Shown: positions 24,339-37,049, counted from the stretch's first letter. The stretch: DNA of 64,000 nucleotides from Apostichopus japonicus (GCF_037975245.1 NC_092571.1:12593917-12657916); one strand, 5' to 3'. The notes: generated by a model from the sequence alone, not told the origin. Numbers and translations: made by a program.

Positions 24339-25691
24339 GGAGTTGTTGCACCATAACAACTCCTTGGTAGCATCTTTGACATAAATTGTGGGTTGACTGT
24401 CCAGAGGTAATTTAAATATAGTTTGGAAAGAATGAATGGGGTGGGGGAGGGAAGTAGGGGAAGGGTGAGATCGATTGCTAATTTTATCTCAGTGGAGATA
24501 ATTGTTGTGAACCTGCAAATTATAACAATCAAGAAATGTTTGACAAAATTTTTCAATTTTTTTATACACAAGGCCCTAAAATGGTAAAAAATGCAAATAC
24601 CTTCATGGTATAAATGAATTGACAAAAAACATTAACCAAGGCATTTCCCAAAAATGATCATTCTGTGAATCTGCTTGATTCTGAGTTAAACTTTGAACCA
24701 GCCCTAAAGATCTTTTGCACTTAATTTGTACCCCCATACCTTTACCCTCTGTCACATTCTTAACGATAGGTTTAATGTTTCCCAGTTCTTCCAAAAACAT
24801 TTCCCAATTCCTTTTTCACCCTATTTAAGTTGTCCCTGGATGTGTTTGTACTTCCCTTTGCCCCTCATATAAAACCCTGTGTGATAACAATAATATTGCT
24901 CTGTGATTTTTCATTTTGAGGACTCTGTGTGCAAATCATCTCTGCCATAGCGTCCCAACAATACAGTACCTACTTATTATTCCCTTCGAGCTTAGCTTAA
25001 CTTGTTTGCTGTAATATATATGGCAGAGCTATAATTCTAGCAAAATTTTTTCACTTTTTGGTTCCAGTTTTCTGCATTTTTCACCAAACCTTGACTGGAT
25101 ATTAGTTATTACATGCTCCAAGTTAGATTGCATTTGAACAAAAAGTGCTATATTTTGCCACCAAAATGAGTATTTATTAATTTTCAAATTATGAATCCCA
25201 ATTTGGACCTCAGTGTAGGTGAACACCTTTTTTTTGTCACAAATTCACAAGCAAATTATTTGACCGCTTGTTGGACATTTTGAAGGTTTCTCCTTTACTC
25301 ACAGATTTTTCACGAGGAAACTTGAAACGTCATTCTAGCTATGGTGGGACAACATTGTTATTGACATATGGTATCAAATTTTATTTTCAAAATGAACTGT
25401 AACAGACTTGCGTTGATTAGTTCCTGGTCACTTAGACTTAAAGCATTCTCTTGCTTCATGGCTGTATTAGTAAATTTATCAGCTAGAACCCAGTGGTATA
25501 AGATCGTATATATGTAAGTGTTGTGTAAGTAAATTTCTTTTTCGAGGGGGGGGGGGGAGAGGAGGGGAGACAGGGTGCAAAACTGGGACATGGGTAATTA
25601 TCAACTTTGGGATGGGTTCTTGTAATTTGTGCTTCTAATTTAATTGACTACTGTCTATGGTCTTCCTTCTGTTTTTTTTTTTTTCAAGGAG
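24339..25691. other. No gene seen
   Basis: AT-rich unique sequence with a 12-base G run at 25546-25557 and poly-T just before 25685. Short open frames (24332-24625 minus, 24603-24800 minus, 25029-25226 minus, 25358-25591 minus) lack motifs. Confidence 0.4.
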
Positions 25692-25695
25692 TTAA

Positions 25696-27567
25696 AGACC
25701 AACTATGGAGACTTTTCGATGAACATAAAATCCCACCATTTTGCATGTATGTAATCCTTAACTCACTCCAATTACATTGCTGTAATTAACTTTACCAATT
25801 TCGGACGTTAAATACGTGAAAAATGGGAAGAAAAGTCAGCTTTTTATGAAACCTGTTTCAGACATTCCTGAAACATTCCGAAGACATCAGGTGACCATGT
25901 GACGTCACTGTTTGTATACCTCACTCACAACAATACTTTTAGTGTGTAAAGTTGTATACTTGAGCTGCCAAAAACATCAACGATATTACTCCTTTTCCCC
26001 CGAAATGCCACAATTCTGTGTTGTTGGAGGTTGCAGTTATACCTCATCCAACAAAAGCATCAGCTTTTTTAGATTTCCGAGTAAAAGAACCGACGTAAAA
26101 CGCCGCAGACTTTGGATCAATTTTTGAGATCCACGCGGAAAGATTTTTCAGCACCCGGAGTATCTCATGCCCATGAGTCCACATGCATGACCTTGCCTCT
26201 GTGTAAGCTGCAAATGTCTCATTCTGCGAAAGTTATATTCTGTCGATAGCTGTGTCAGACCATGGCCGGACATAGCTAATGTGAAATTGACCGTAAACAA
26301 GCTCTGGACGTCCTTACATGTAACATTATATCACGCAATTGACAGTATAATATTTACTGTAAGAGATGACCGTGTATATACCGTGCCTATAGGGTAGCAT
26401 TGTTAGTACATGCAAGGAGCTATAGCTCCATGGTACATGTATGGCTCACAGCATGTGTAAATAGTCATGCTATAGGATTTCATCGCATTTATCTATTTCC
26501 TTTGTTGTATTCCAGTATCGTGAGTTCGTGATACATTGTGTTATATTGTCCGTTATGTTTATTCCGGCATCTGCATGGTCCAAGGAGTTGAACAAAAACG
26601 GTTCTATGTAGCGATCGGACGTTTTATTTCGTTAGTGACTGTCTTGTGATTGTGGGATGTAACTGGTCAAGGCCTGTTTCAACTAGACCTAACTCTATGG
26701 AATTACACAGAGTCACGGTAGTATTTCGCCCAGGATTGAACGAGAAACGTGGATTTTGGTATTCACTGCTAAATTTTGTTTATTGAAAGGATACTTTTTC
26801 TGTGTTTGTACTTTTGGATATTAAAACGAGTAAGTACTATGTTCAGCTGAAGCTTAGTCATGTATATGCTACCCTGGTCGATTCGGGTCAGCGTCTTCTC
26901 GTAGTTGTTCGATTATGTTTAGTGTCTTTTTGGTAATTCGTTGACAGTAACGTAAGCCATTTTCCCGTCACATATCACGCATGAGGCATCTTTTAGGTCA
27001 ATTCTTCTGTTCAGTTTATGGTATCTTGCGATCAAATTGTATTACGGAATCGCCAAGCTGCTTGCATGTTCTACAGTATATTGTACCGTACGGACCTATT
27101 GACGCTCCGCTATGTAAAAGATGCTTCCATTTGAGTGGAAATTTTGCTAATGAAATAACCAATTTAACTAAAATTTCTGCTTATAATTGTCTTAAAACTA
27201 GTTGTTAACCTTCATGTGTTCTTGTTTTAAGCTAACAGCTTTTCAAACGCTCGAAATTGGAAGTCAAAAACAGTACAATTGATTGCTATCTGTGTACAAA
27301 CAGTGCCTATATCAGCGTTTGATTTTCGCGGTATACAAACAATGACGTCACACGGTGACCAGAGGCTCCTTTGGGTCAATCTCTGTTTTCAGACATTCCA
27401 GAGGTTCATGTCACGTGACTACCCAAAATGTCCATTTTCGTGGTCGTTTTTTGATGGGTTATACTTAGGTTTTCGAAGATTATTTTTTACACATGTTGAT
27501 AATGGGTATGTAAACTCCTAAATTAATGGAAAATCCCCCCCAAAAAATTTGCCTCCATAGTTGGTCT
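25696..27567 (+). mobile_element. TTAA-flanked THAP-encoding DNA transposon relic (Kolobok-like), 1.87 kb
   Basis: The element is bounded by TTAA at 25692-25695 and 27568-27571. It has perfect 15-bp terminal inverted repeats AGACCAACTATGGAG. The inverted repeats continue imperfectly: about 25891-25922 and its counterpart near 27328-27360 again match closely, including GTGACGTCA and TTTGTATACC. The arms therefore span roughly 230 bp. Inside the left part is the start of a THAP zinc finger. TTAA duplications plus a THAP domain are known for the Kolobok superfamily. No catalytic transposase core is visible, so this is an internally decayed or non-autonomous copy. Confidence 0.8.
26005..26127 (+). 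pseudogene. Truncated THAP zinc-finger reading frame
   Basis: From the ATG at 26005 the frame encodes 40 residues. It contains C-x4-C (residues 5 and 10), the FFRFP block and RRRLW, in the order and spacing of the first half of a THAP C2CH zinc finger. A stop follows at 26125. Homology-like sequence (RSTRKDFSAPGVSHAH) resumes from about 26127 in another frame, where the expected third ligand Cys appears to be Ser. An upstream ATG at 25912 is in frame, but the added residues are not THAP-like. It is either a frameshifted relic or an exon edge. THAP domains bind transposon ends in several DNA transposon families. Confidence 0.65.
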
Positions 27568-27571
27568 TTAA

Positions 27572-28334
27572 GCTCTGGACAAGCCCTCCAGAGTATTTTT
27601 TGTTTGTTTTAGTTTAAAAATTTCCTTCACACCATATTTGAATATTCATTTTATATTTTAGACTCTGTATAATATAAATGGTGTGGAAAACAAATAAACA
27701 AAATGAAGATATGATCATCTCTCCTTTGGACTCAGATTGGCAAATTAAAACAGGAATTAGCGAGCTTTAAGATGCAACTTGACAAATTTTGCTTCTAAGA
27801 TTTTTGTCTGTATTTTCCATCCATCCATGCATGCATCCATGTATTTGGCTCAGAAAATAGAACGACACAGTGTATAAGTTAAGATCTGAAGTTTGTGACT
27901 TTCAAGAGAGAGAGAGAGAGAGAGTTTATCCTTGCCGCTTCAGGAGAAAACAAAAACCTGATGTGTGCTTTGCTAATTTGTTGTGATGTCCCGAAGGGGA
28001 AAACTATGGAGTCACTCTGTATTAATACCAAACTTGCAAAATTTTGAGGGGGACCGCTGATTGCAAAGTCTAATAGGCTAGCTCTTCTCAAGTTATGAGT
28101 ACGTGCTTCTATCTAAACTTGCAGTCGAAAAATGATGACAATTTGACATTTGCACAACTGTTGAAATTACTAAGGCACTGTGTTACTATGAACTTAGCTG
28201 CAGTAGCTGCAAACTCCGGGCCTGCAGCAAAGCTGAATCAAACAATAGAGTGTACTTTGGCAGACCAGATGTACCTATTTGTGTGAGGCATGTATAGTGC
28301 CTATTGTGTGAAACAACAGATCAGCACAATGATT
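27572..28334. other. No gene seen
   Basis: A CATC/GCAT simple repeat lies near 27817-27845 and a GA microsatellite at about 27906-27924. Short open frames at 27879-28091 (minus) and 28095-28286 (plus) have no recognisable motif. Confidence 0.4.
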
Positions 28335-29290
28335 GCACAGCCTGACATTGCAGGATGCTGCAGCCCCTGCAGCTTTATAATTTTGACACATTGACTTAAT
28401 CAGGTACAGTACCTAATTGTATGTAGGTTTGTAGAAAGTATCGGCTGTATATGGACGAGTCTAAAACCATGCATTTCTTCTTTCAAATGATTACATACTA
28501 CACAACCTGGCATTGCAGGATGCTGCAGCACCTGCAGCTTTCTAATTTTGACACATTGACTTAATCAGGTACAGTACCTAATGTATTATGTAGGTTTGTA
28601 GAAAGTTTCGGCTGTATATGGACGAGTCTAAAACCATGCATTTCTTCTTTCAAATGATTACATACTACACAACCTGGCATTGCAGGATGCTGCAGCCCCT
28701 GCAGCTTTCTAATTTGGACACAGTGACTTAATGAGGTACAGCACCTGAAGACATACTTCACCATCTACAATTCAAGTAAACCCCTCACCTTCCTGATGTA
28801 CTTCGTCATCACATGAATGTTTGCAGAAAGTATCGGCTGTATCTGGACGAGTCTAAAACCATGCGTTTGTTCATTCAAATGATTACATACTACACAACCT
28901 GGCACTGCCTGATGCTGCAGCTTTCTAACTTTGACACAGTGACTGAATGAGGTACAGTACCTGAAGATATACTTGACAAAGTAAAATAGTAAACCTCACC
29001 TTCCTAATGTACTATGTCCGTTTGCAGAAAGTATCGGCTGTATATGGACCAGTCTAAAACCATGCGTTTGTTCTTTCAAATGATTACATGCTACACAACC
29101 TGGCACTGCCTGATGCTGCAGCCCCTGCAGCTTTCTAATTTTTACACAGTGACTGAATGAGGTACAGTACCTGAAGACATACTTGACAAAGTAAAATAGT
29201 AAACCTCACCTTCCTAATGTACTATGTCCGTTTGCAGAAAGTATCAGCTGTATATGGACCAGTCTAAAACCATGTGCGTATTCTTTCATT
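28335..29290. repeat. Tandem array of about 165-225-bp units, five copies
   Basis: Units start at the word CCTGRCAYTGC near 28341, 28506, 28673, 28898 and 29099. They contain the palindrome-like GCTGCAGCCCCTGCAGC, GAGGTACAGTACCT, AAGTATCGGCTGTATATGGA and AGTCTAAAACCATG. The first three are about 165 bp apart and the last ones 200-225 bp because of an extra block (TAAACCTCACCTTCC). An open frame at 28561-28764 (minus) is repeat-derived. Confidence 0.9.
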
Positions 29291-30990
29291 GAATGAAGGG
29301 AAAAAGAAAGAAAGTTGTTTGTCTTTAATCCCCTTTGAGGAGTATATAATCATATTGATCCCCATATGTAAAACGACGGTCTTCTTAGCACGCTTCTCTT
29401 TATATTCTTCTCCTGAAATAATTGATCGACAATGTCTCTTCGTCAGGAACAATTTTTAATCAACATGATATAGGTTTCGAGGTTACATTAAAAGTGAATG
29501 ATTATCTGAACAGAAATACGGTTGAAAATAACCCCAAAAAAGCAACAAGCTGCAACTAAATATCATGTTTCTGCGGGAGATAATAAAAAAATAAAAAAAT
29601 TCATATTTTGTAGGGAATCGGGGTATAATATACTTTAACACGAGATATAAGCAGATAAAATTATAATCTCATAAATGTTAAAATATATCGAGAATTAACA
29701 TTAATTCATAAAACTATATGATTTATGGTCGGGGTCCGTGATTACTTGTTTAAAAAAAAAGATACATGCGTGTGAACTTACCATTAACAAAGATGATGTT
29801 TCTTCTAATTGTGAATTTACAAATTTGTCTTGTCAATTGTGAACTTACAGTGATATATATGTTCGAGGGAACGATATTACCATGCTTTAATCCACGATAA
29901 TATTTTCTTGTCAATAGCAGAAATTTTTGTTGGATCAATGCCCAATTTTGATATATATATATGTGTTTATAAGTCAACATTAGTATGTTCATTATTGACA
30001 TATATGACAATAAAAAATTTTTTCTTTCTTTCTTAACGATCGTTCGATGCTAATAATTTTGAAGCGCATCTTCGAGGTAACGTTATACGTTTCAATATAA
30101 TGATTGGTTGTCTAGCTGTCTTGCGAACGATGAAGGATGATAAACTGGCAACAGTGATAATACCACGCCACGCGTCTACGGCAATAAAATACGAAAGTCA
30201 AACAAAGTATTCAACTTTGTCTCTGTGTGCGCATGCAATGCAAGTTTTCATTTTGAAAGAGGAAAATATTGTTTGATATCGTTTCTGCTAAATATTTTCT
30301 TCAGAGCTGCCCTGGGGATTACGCGTGGATCGAAAGATTTTAACGACTCTGTATAGCTTGAACTTGCCCTTCACATGCTGTTTGTTCCGTGATCAGATAG
30401 TGACATCAAATAAATAACAAATAGAACCCGTTCTCCGAAGTTTTGTTTAAATCAGCTGGATGTCAGTTCACCACTAGTATGGTTTCCGGTAGATAGACGA
30501 CATATGATTTAAAAAAGTCAGTTAAACTTGCGTTTTTTTGTTTCGTTTCTGATTAGCGATTGCGAACATTGGCTGCGAATTCATATCTTCTTGTAGGATC
30601 ATCGACAGAAGTGCAATAAAAACCTGCTTTCATATATTATTTTTCTTCCAGATGCATATCGCGCCATATTAGTTACTGAATTTTGAATATTCGGTATATT
30701 GATAGTGTCTGGTGGGGTGATGTTGTCTAACTGTATGTATAAATATAGCATTCAACCTAGCATGCGTGAGTACAGACGCAGCAGTCACCAATTACAACGA
30801 CAACGTAGGGAATCTGATTCATAAACTGGGATTGACTGATGAAATTATATCATATTTATATCCAATAATAACATCAGATTGAGCTAGATATAGATTTATA
30901 TATTTTATTTCTCAAAGAAAAGAAAAGAAAAGAAAGGGGTAAAGAAAACCCTCAAGGTGTTTCAGCTATAACCATCCACTATAGGGACTG
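29291..30990. other. No gene seen; moderately CpG-rich part near 30040-30800
   Basis: The first half is AT-rich and contains a short TA run. The second half (30040-30800) is unique and contains TATAAATA at about 30738 followed by GC-richer sequence. A promoter there is conceivable but has no downstream open frame, so it is not called. An AAAAG simple repeat lies near 30918-30938. Confidence 0.35.
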
Positions 30991-31014
30991 TTTATCTACT
31001 TCACTATCCTTGAA

Positions 31015-32065
31015 TTATTCTGATGAGGTGTCACTCTACCTCTATATTCTCATTGTTCTGATGAGTTGTCACTCTGCCTCTCTAATTTTCATTGTTCTAA
31101 TGAGGTGTTACTATACCTCTCTATTCTCATTGTTCTAATGAGGTGTTACTCTACTTCTACATTCTGAATTGGTCTGAAGAGGTGTCACTCTACCTCTATA
31201 TTCTTATTGTTCTGATGAGATGACACTCTACAGGTCTCTATATTCTTATTGTTCTGATGAGATGACACTCTACCTCTATATTCTCTCTGTTCTGATGAGA
31301 TGACACTCTACCTCTATATTCTCTCTGTTCTGATGAGATGACACTCTACCTCTATATTCTCTCTGTTCTGATGAGGTGTTACTCTACCTCTATATTCTAA
31401 TTTTTCTGATGAGATGACACTCTACCTCTCTATTTTCATTGTTCTGATGAGGTGTTGCTCTACCTCTCTCTTCTCTTTGTTCTGACAAGGTGTTGCTCTA
31501 CCTCGATATTCTCATTGTTCTAATGAGGTGTTACTATACCTCTCTATTCTCATTGTTCTAATGAGGTGTTACTCTACTTCTACATTCTGAATTGGTCTGA
31601 AGAGGTGTCACTCTACCTCTATATTCTTATTGTTCTGATGAGATGACACTCTACCTCTATATTCTTATTGTTCTGATGAGATGACACTCTACCTCTATAT
31701 TCTCTCTGTTCTGATGAGATGACACTCTACCTCTATATTCTCTCTGTTCTGATGAGATGACACTCTACCTCTATATTCTCTCTGTTCTGATGAGGTGTTA
31801 CTCTACCTCTATATTCTAATTTTTCTGATGAGATGACACTCTACCTCTCTATTTTCATTGTTCTGATGAGGTGTTGCTCTACCTCTCTCTTCTCTTTGTT
31901 CTGACAAGGTGTTGCTCTACCTCGATATTCTCATTGTTCTGATGAGGAGTTACTCTATCTCTATATTCTAATTGTTCTGATGAGGTGTCACTCTACCTCA
32001 CTTTTCTCATTGTTCTGATGAGGTGTTGCTCTACCTCTAGTATTCCCAAAGTTCCAATGAGGTGT
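31015..32065. repeat. 38-bp minisatellite with a 423-bp higher-order duplication
   Basis: The unit is about 38 bp and contains TCTGATGAGGTGTCACTCTA followed by CCTCTATATTCTCATTGT. There are roughly 27 copies with variants (GAGATGACAC, GAGGTGTTAC, TCTCTCTGT). A block at about 31130-31550 is repeated nearly exactly 423 bp later, including the rare variants CTACATTCTGAATTGG and GACAAGGTGTTGC. This marks a recent duplication of many units at once. Confidence 0.9.
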
Positions 32066-33744
32066 CACTCTTCCTCCATATATATCCTCCTTGTGTCGTC
32101 ACTGACATGTGCAGCTAGTTTTGTGGTTGGAGTGTCACGTCACGGGTTCAAAGTAATATCTGACAACAGGATCTATCACAGAGAAGTGTTCAGTGTGGTC
32201 GGCCTAAGTGTTTGGATGATGGCAAACTGATTGTACTCTAGGATGATGTTATAGAGCACCTCTATTACGTACAGTATAATCATCGGGAACCGTTAGCTTC
32301 AGGCTCACCTGTGGCTGGCTTCAGCGATCAACGCTGCAGCGATTAAATGTAAAAAGATCAGCTTTGACTCGAAAGACCGTCAGGAATGACAAACATCCTC
32401 CAGATGGTTCAGGCCGGATAAAAATTAGATTATGCAAAATGGGAAATTAATCATCATTGTCTTACCGGGTCACCCGGCCTGCAAGCGCTGTGTTTCCAGC
32501 GTCCTGCTCCTCGCTGCGCCGGGGCAAAAATTGGAAAACGCTGGTTGCATTACATCTCATTCCTTTTTCGAAACTGATACGGCTTGGATATCATCGAAGC
32601 CTGTCAGGGGTATAATGCAGACGATGCTGTGTACAGGCTCTATAAAGGCAGTCTATAGTACAGTCTGTTGGTAAACTGTACCTCACTACGAACCCCCTAC
32701 GTTCGTCATAGCCGAGTAGCTGTTATATCCGTCTGCTAGGCGGCTCTTTGTCGGTAACGACTATCGGGAGAGCTACGTAATAGTGTCTTTATTCTAGCTC
32801 TGCTGTGTTGGTAATGTACGTAACTGTGGCTCATGCATATTCATCATTCCTCCATGATGCATGTTATTATCATTAGCTCATTAATGCGTCTTAAATGTTA
32901 GTCTACGTACCCACCACATGTATCAGTGACATATATGGCTGCAAAGGAAGTGGTGAATGGCATTACCAGATGGTAGTCTGCTGTTCTGAGTTAGACATTC
33001 ACTTTCCAAAATGTTCTTCAAATTATGTTAAAAGTCGTCGTCGCTAATTAATGTGACAAACACTGCATCAATGTCTTGGTGCCTTAAACTTACCAGTGTT
33101 ATACTGAGAATGTCCTGAAAAGTCTTGTGTTCTTCTTGAAGCTGACGGGATATGTGTATTAGCTATAAATGGGATGTGTGTGTGGGGGGGGGGTGGGAGG
33201 GGGGAAGGTACGGTTAGTGGATGATTAACACTATATTATATATATTACAAATTAAAAGCTGTTTCTTTCAATTCCAACTTTTTAATTTAATTAATTATTA
33301 TGAAACACCAAAAGTTGAAATGACCATCACTTTTTTCATAAATGGCATGTTTTAAAATGAAATAAAAAACAAGAGTAACTTATATATATAATATAGTATT
33401 ACTGATATGTTTTTTAATATGCTTCTCTAAGTGGGAGACTTGGGTTGACCTTTCATGCCGACCTCCATGTTTTAAACTACTTAGTCCAGTCGCTTTATCA
33501 CTTAAATGATCGAACCTCAGCGATTTAAAGGGTGGGTTCTCTGGATATAGATAGATACTGCCTGGACTGTGATAGCAATGGTTCATTAACAGTCTACAAC
33601 ACATGAAAACTAGTTTGGTACTTTAAAAGTTGTGCACCCTTTGTATTACACCCTAAGCCTTCCCTTTTGTTTACTATATAATCCTGTCCTGACTACTGGT
33701 ATATCTCACTGCACTTTGATATCCATGTTGAATAGGGGCATGGC
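32066..33744. other. No supported gene
   Basis: The 32300-32800 segment is relatively GC- and CpG-rich. It has an 80-codon plus-strand frame at 32432-32674 with no recognisable motif. A G-rich run lies at 33183-33210. The rest is AT-rich and unique. Confidence 0.35.
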
Positions 33745-33748
33745 TTAA

Positions 33749-33994
33749 AGGTAGTCAGTATAGGCCCCAAATTATAGCAAGCTATAATTGCTAGAAGTTT
33801 TCAAAAAGTACTTTCCTGGAGGTCTTTACTCTCCAAATTGTTCTCAGACATTGCTAAGGAACACACAGGATGACTGAATGTCCCAGTGAGGAAAATTTCC
33901 TCCAAGGTAGTAATAAAAAACAGTTTTAAGAATTTTCACCAAAGGTGACCGTATTTGAATATCTAGCATATTTATGGGCCAATACAGCACACCT
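33749..33994 (+). mobile_element. TTAA-type MITE family B, copy 2
   Basis: A 246-bp element is flanked by TTAA at 33745-33748 and 33995-33998. The left end AGGTAGTCAGTATAGGCCCC is identical to copy 1 at 3711, and the interior is collinear with it. The right terminus on the opposite strand starts AGGTGTGCTGTATTGGCCC. Both copies lie in the same orientation. Confidence 0.9.
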
Positions 33995-33998
33995 TTAA

Positions 33999-36174
33999 AC
34001 ATTTCTTGGAATTTTCTAGGAAAAGGATTAATCATAATGCCAAATTCCTCTCACTGTATGACACGTGGTTGCACCGTAACTATAACAACCCTCTCATACT
34101 ATCTGCTTTTCCTGTCAAATTATCGATTCAGGAAACACATGCCCTCCAGGAACAACTACCTACCTAACCTATACCCACTAGTTATCAACTTTTGACTCCA
34201 CTGGGAACATTTTGACCACATTCTGGAAATATTTCCTGTTTAAACTCGGAATTCCTGCTTTCGTTCTTCTTTCTACAGATTTTGTTAAATATTTCCTCAA
34301 AACATCCTGATGCCAGCTCTCCCCCCATATTTGATCATCCAAGATTCTCGGGGACACAACCACGAACAGGAAACAATCATCGCTTTAGAAGCTCTCTAAT
34401 AATTTGATGGGACGACGACCAACCGACAAGCTTGCACAGTACTCTACAGAACTGTCAGATTTTACGGTAGGTAAGGTACGTGTGTTTAATGTTATAGCTA
34501 TTTGCTCCCTACTAGACTAATATGCTAAAGCACTCAGAATTTAATTTGGGTGTAATTTTTTTAACATGTTTGTACACGTATGACATTATTATTATTAAGT
34601 TATAATTACACGGTGAATTTCGACCTCAGTTTTACAGTAGTTGTTTTATAAATTGCTGTAAAAAGTAGTAGAAGAGAAAGAAAATGTTTGACTGAATTCA
34701 TACTCACGTTCACAGAGCACACTTGAGACAATTATAATTTGTAATGGTAAACGTGAGGTACATGACATGTGAAAATTAAATCTATTCAGGTACTAATGAT
34801 ATTAAGTTTCCAAAGCAAACTTAAGGAATAATAAAGATTAACTTTCAGTATGATATATTACATTATTATACTGGGGAAGGGGGGATGGCAGAGGAGGTAT
34901 GGCGGATCTTGGGTTTTATAAAGGACTCGAGTATATATGTGATCCTCAGGGCTAGCAGACTTCCATGTAGAGGGGGTGAGGAGGTCCTCGGCCAAGAAAA
35001 GAAAAAATACGAAATTATAAAGTCAAATGGTGTATTCTAGCTGAGGCATATTCAGACTTTAAATTTTATTAAGGTCTATAATTTAGGTATAAATGCAATT
35101 AGGTTGTGTGAGAACTTACTTTTGGATTTTGTGTGTGGTCGAAAAAGGGGGGAAGCGGGGCGGGGGGTGGGAGAAAATTTTGCTTAAGTAGTTATTCATC
35201 ACATGAAAGAAGAAAATTAAATGAGAAAGTCACTGTGGACTATCTTGTTTTAATGGAAAATTTCTGCATAATTGAATGAAGTTTTAACAAAAAAAACCTA
35301 GCGTGGATAAATTTTGTCAAGTAGAAAATAAGCAACAAAAGCTCCTCAGAAACTTTGTTTTGATTAAGAATTTCAAAATTTGACATAAAATGTGTTTGTA
35401 TAGTACTTAGGTAAAAAATTGGTTTAGTTAAGTGCTTGAAAAATGTGACAATTGAAGTTCTGCAATGTACTTAATCGCCTATCTAGTCCAATTCATATAA
35501 TATTGAGAAGGAAGGTGACATATCTCACAATTGAGAAGTATTATTTTTTTTAAAGTTCAAAGGTCAGACTATGAATGGTAATATTTTGTTATCTAAATGA
35601 TGGACATAATTATTACTAGATTTAGCTAGGTCACAGGATTTTAAACTGGTACCCTTTTAATTTATGAAAGTTGTACTCATCTGCATGGTTGCTTTAATTG
35701 ACCATTTCGTACTATACACAACTGCACCTTAATTATCTCTTGAAAAACTTTTTAACGACATAGGAAGGAGGGAATCTATTATAGTAAGAGTATAAAAACT
35801 TGTAAGAATTAGTCGCAAATTAAATCCAACATTTATACCTCAGAATTACCTATTCATTAATGTGCGCAGTGGGTTAGAATGTAAGCGACATTACAGTAAA
35901 TACTAGCTGTCTAGAGTGGTCATGTTATGCTAATGCAGCTTGCTGGTCTTACAGTAACTGTATGCCTCAACGGTTAATTCTCTTCCTCCAATGTTCGTAA
36001 AATCCCACGAGTATTAAAATGCAAATTTGCTTTCTGTGTGTAAGTTTGTGTGTGTCTGATTTATTTATTACATGGTATGTTGGCATGAATACCACAGTAT
36101 GTGTTCTTAATGTGTATTCAGACCTTTAATACATATTCTTTAGTGTGCATCTTAGAATGCACCCATTTATATAT
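33999..36174. other. No gene seen
   Basis: Long AT-rich unique stretch with G-rich runs near 34875-34890 and 35148-35170. Short open frames at 33974-34195 (plus) and 34178-34363 (minus) carry no motif. Confidence 0.4.
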
Positions 36175-36280
36175 TTATATGTATATGTATATATATATAT
36201 ATATTATATGTATATGTATATTTATATACATACATACACACACACACACACGCATATATATATATATAAATGAAAATCGT

Positions 36281-36311
<31 letters not shown>

Positions 36312-36391
36312 TTATATATGTATATGTATATATATATATTATATGTATATGTATATTTATATATTTATATACATACATACACACACACACA

Positions 36392-36433
<42 letters not shown>

Positions 36434-36470
36434 ATATAAATGAAAATCGTAATATATATATATATATATC
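36175..36470. repeat. Compound AT/CA microsatellite with internal duplication
   Basis: TA tracts alternate with a CA run (ACACACACACACGC) and a non-simple island, AAATGAAAATCGTAATATA. The whole series occurs twice, about 165 bp apart, so the array grew by duplicating a long block as well as by slippage. Open frames on both strands are low-complexity artefacts. Confidence 0.9.
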
Positions 36471-37045
36471 ACGCTGGTATAGTGGCTCCTCTGCCATATT
36501 TGCCTCGAGGGGTTTTGACTCTTTCCGAGCGATCCAGGCTGCTGCTTCTCTGCTTATCCCCCATCGCCATATAAATATCTTGCCGCAGGGGTGCTCACAA
36601 TTAATGCTCCAAATCTTAATGCCAGTTGTATCTTTGAATGATCACAGGAGATATGCTTAGATGCTGTTGAATCTAGTCCATGTCTTACATCCCAGCAAGA
36701 GTGGCACAGCAAAACTCTCCATTCTTCTCCTGTTATCTTCTGTCCTTTCATTTGTTTAAAAAAATAATAGTAAATAAAGGAAAAAAAAAGAAAACTTTGT
36801 AGGATATGATGCTATCATATGTTGAAGCAAGCTAGGGTGGCAAGGGATGATTATTTATTCATTCATTCATGTATATAAGTCATAACTTTTAGAGTTAAGG
36901 TAGTCAGATGAAATATGGTATTTGAGGGATACAGTGTATAGAACAAATTAGTAAACATACTGTACATGGAAAGTGACTGCACAGTGTGAAGTTACGGTTA
37001 GTGCTGTTAAACGGTGCATGAAAGTGACAATAGACCAGCTACAGT
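36471..37045. other. Unrecognised GC-richer block after the microsatellite
   Basis: The 36471-36755 segment is abruptly more GC-balanced than its surroundings. It carries open frames on both strands: minus 36554-36751 (65 codons, ending PAARYLYGDGG) and plus 36343-36660, which begins in the microsatellite. Its sharp edge at the TA tract suggests an inserted repeat of unknown family. I do not recognise either peptide. Confidence 0.3.
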
Positions 37046-37049
37046 TTAA

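Noticed and set aside
30720-30800. TATA-box promoter (TATAAATA near 30738)
   Set aside because: The motif is common in AT-rich DNA, and no open frame or splice donor follows that would support a transcript.
31015-32065. CTGATGAG repeated in each 38-bp unit as possible tandem hammerhead ribozymes
   Set aside because: No GAAAC box or complementary stems follow within the unit. The match is limited to the eight-base word.
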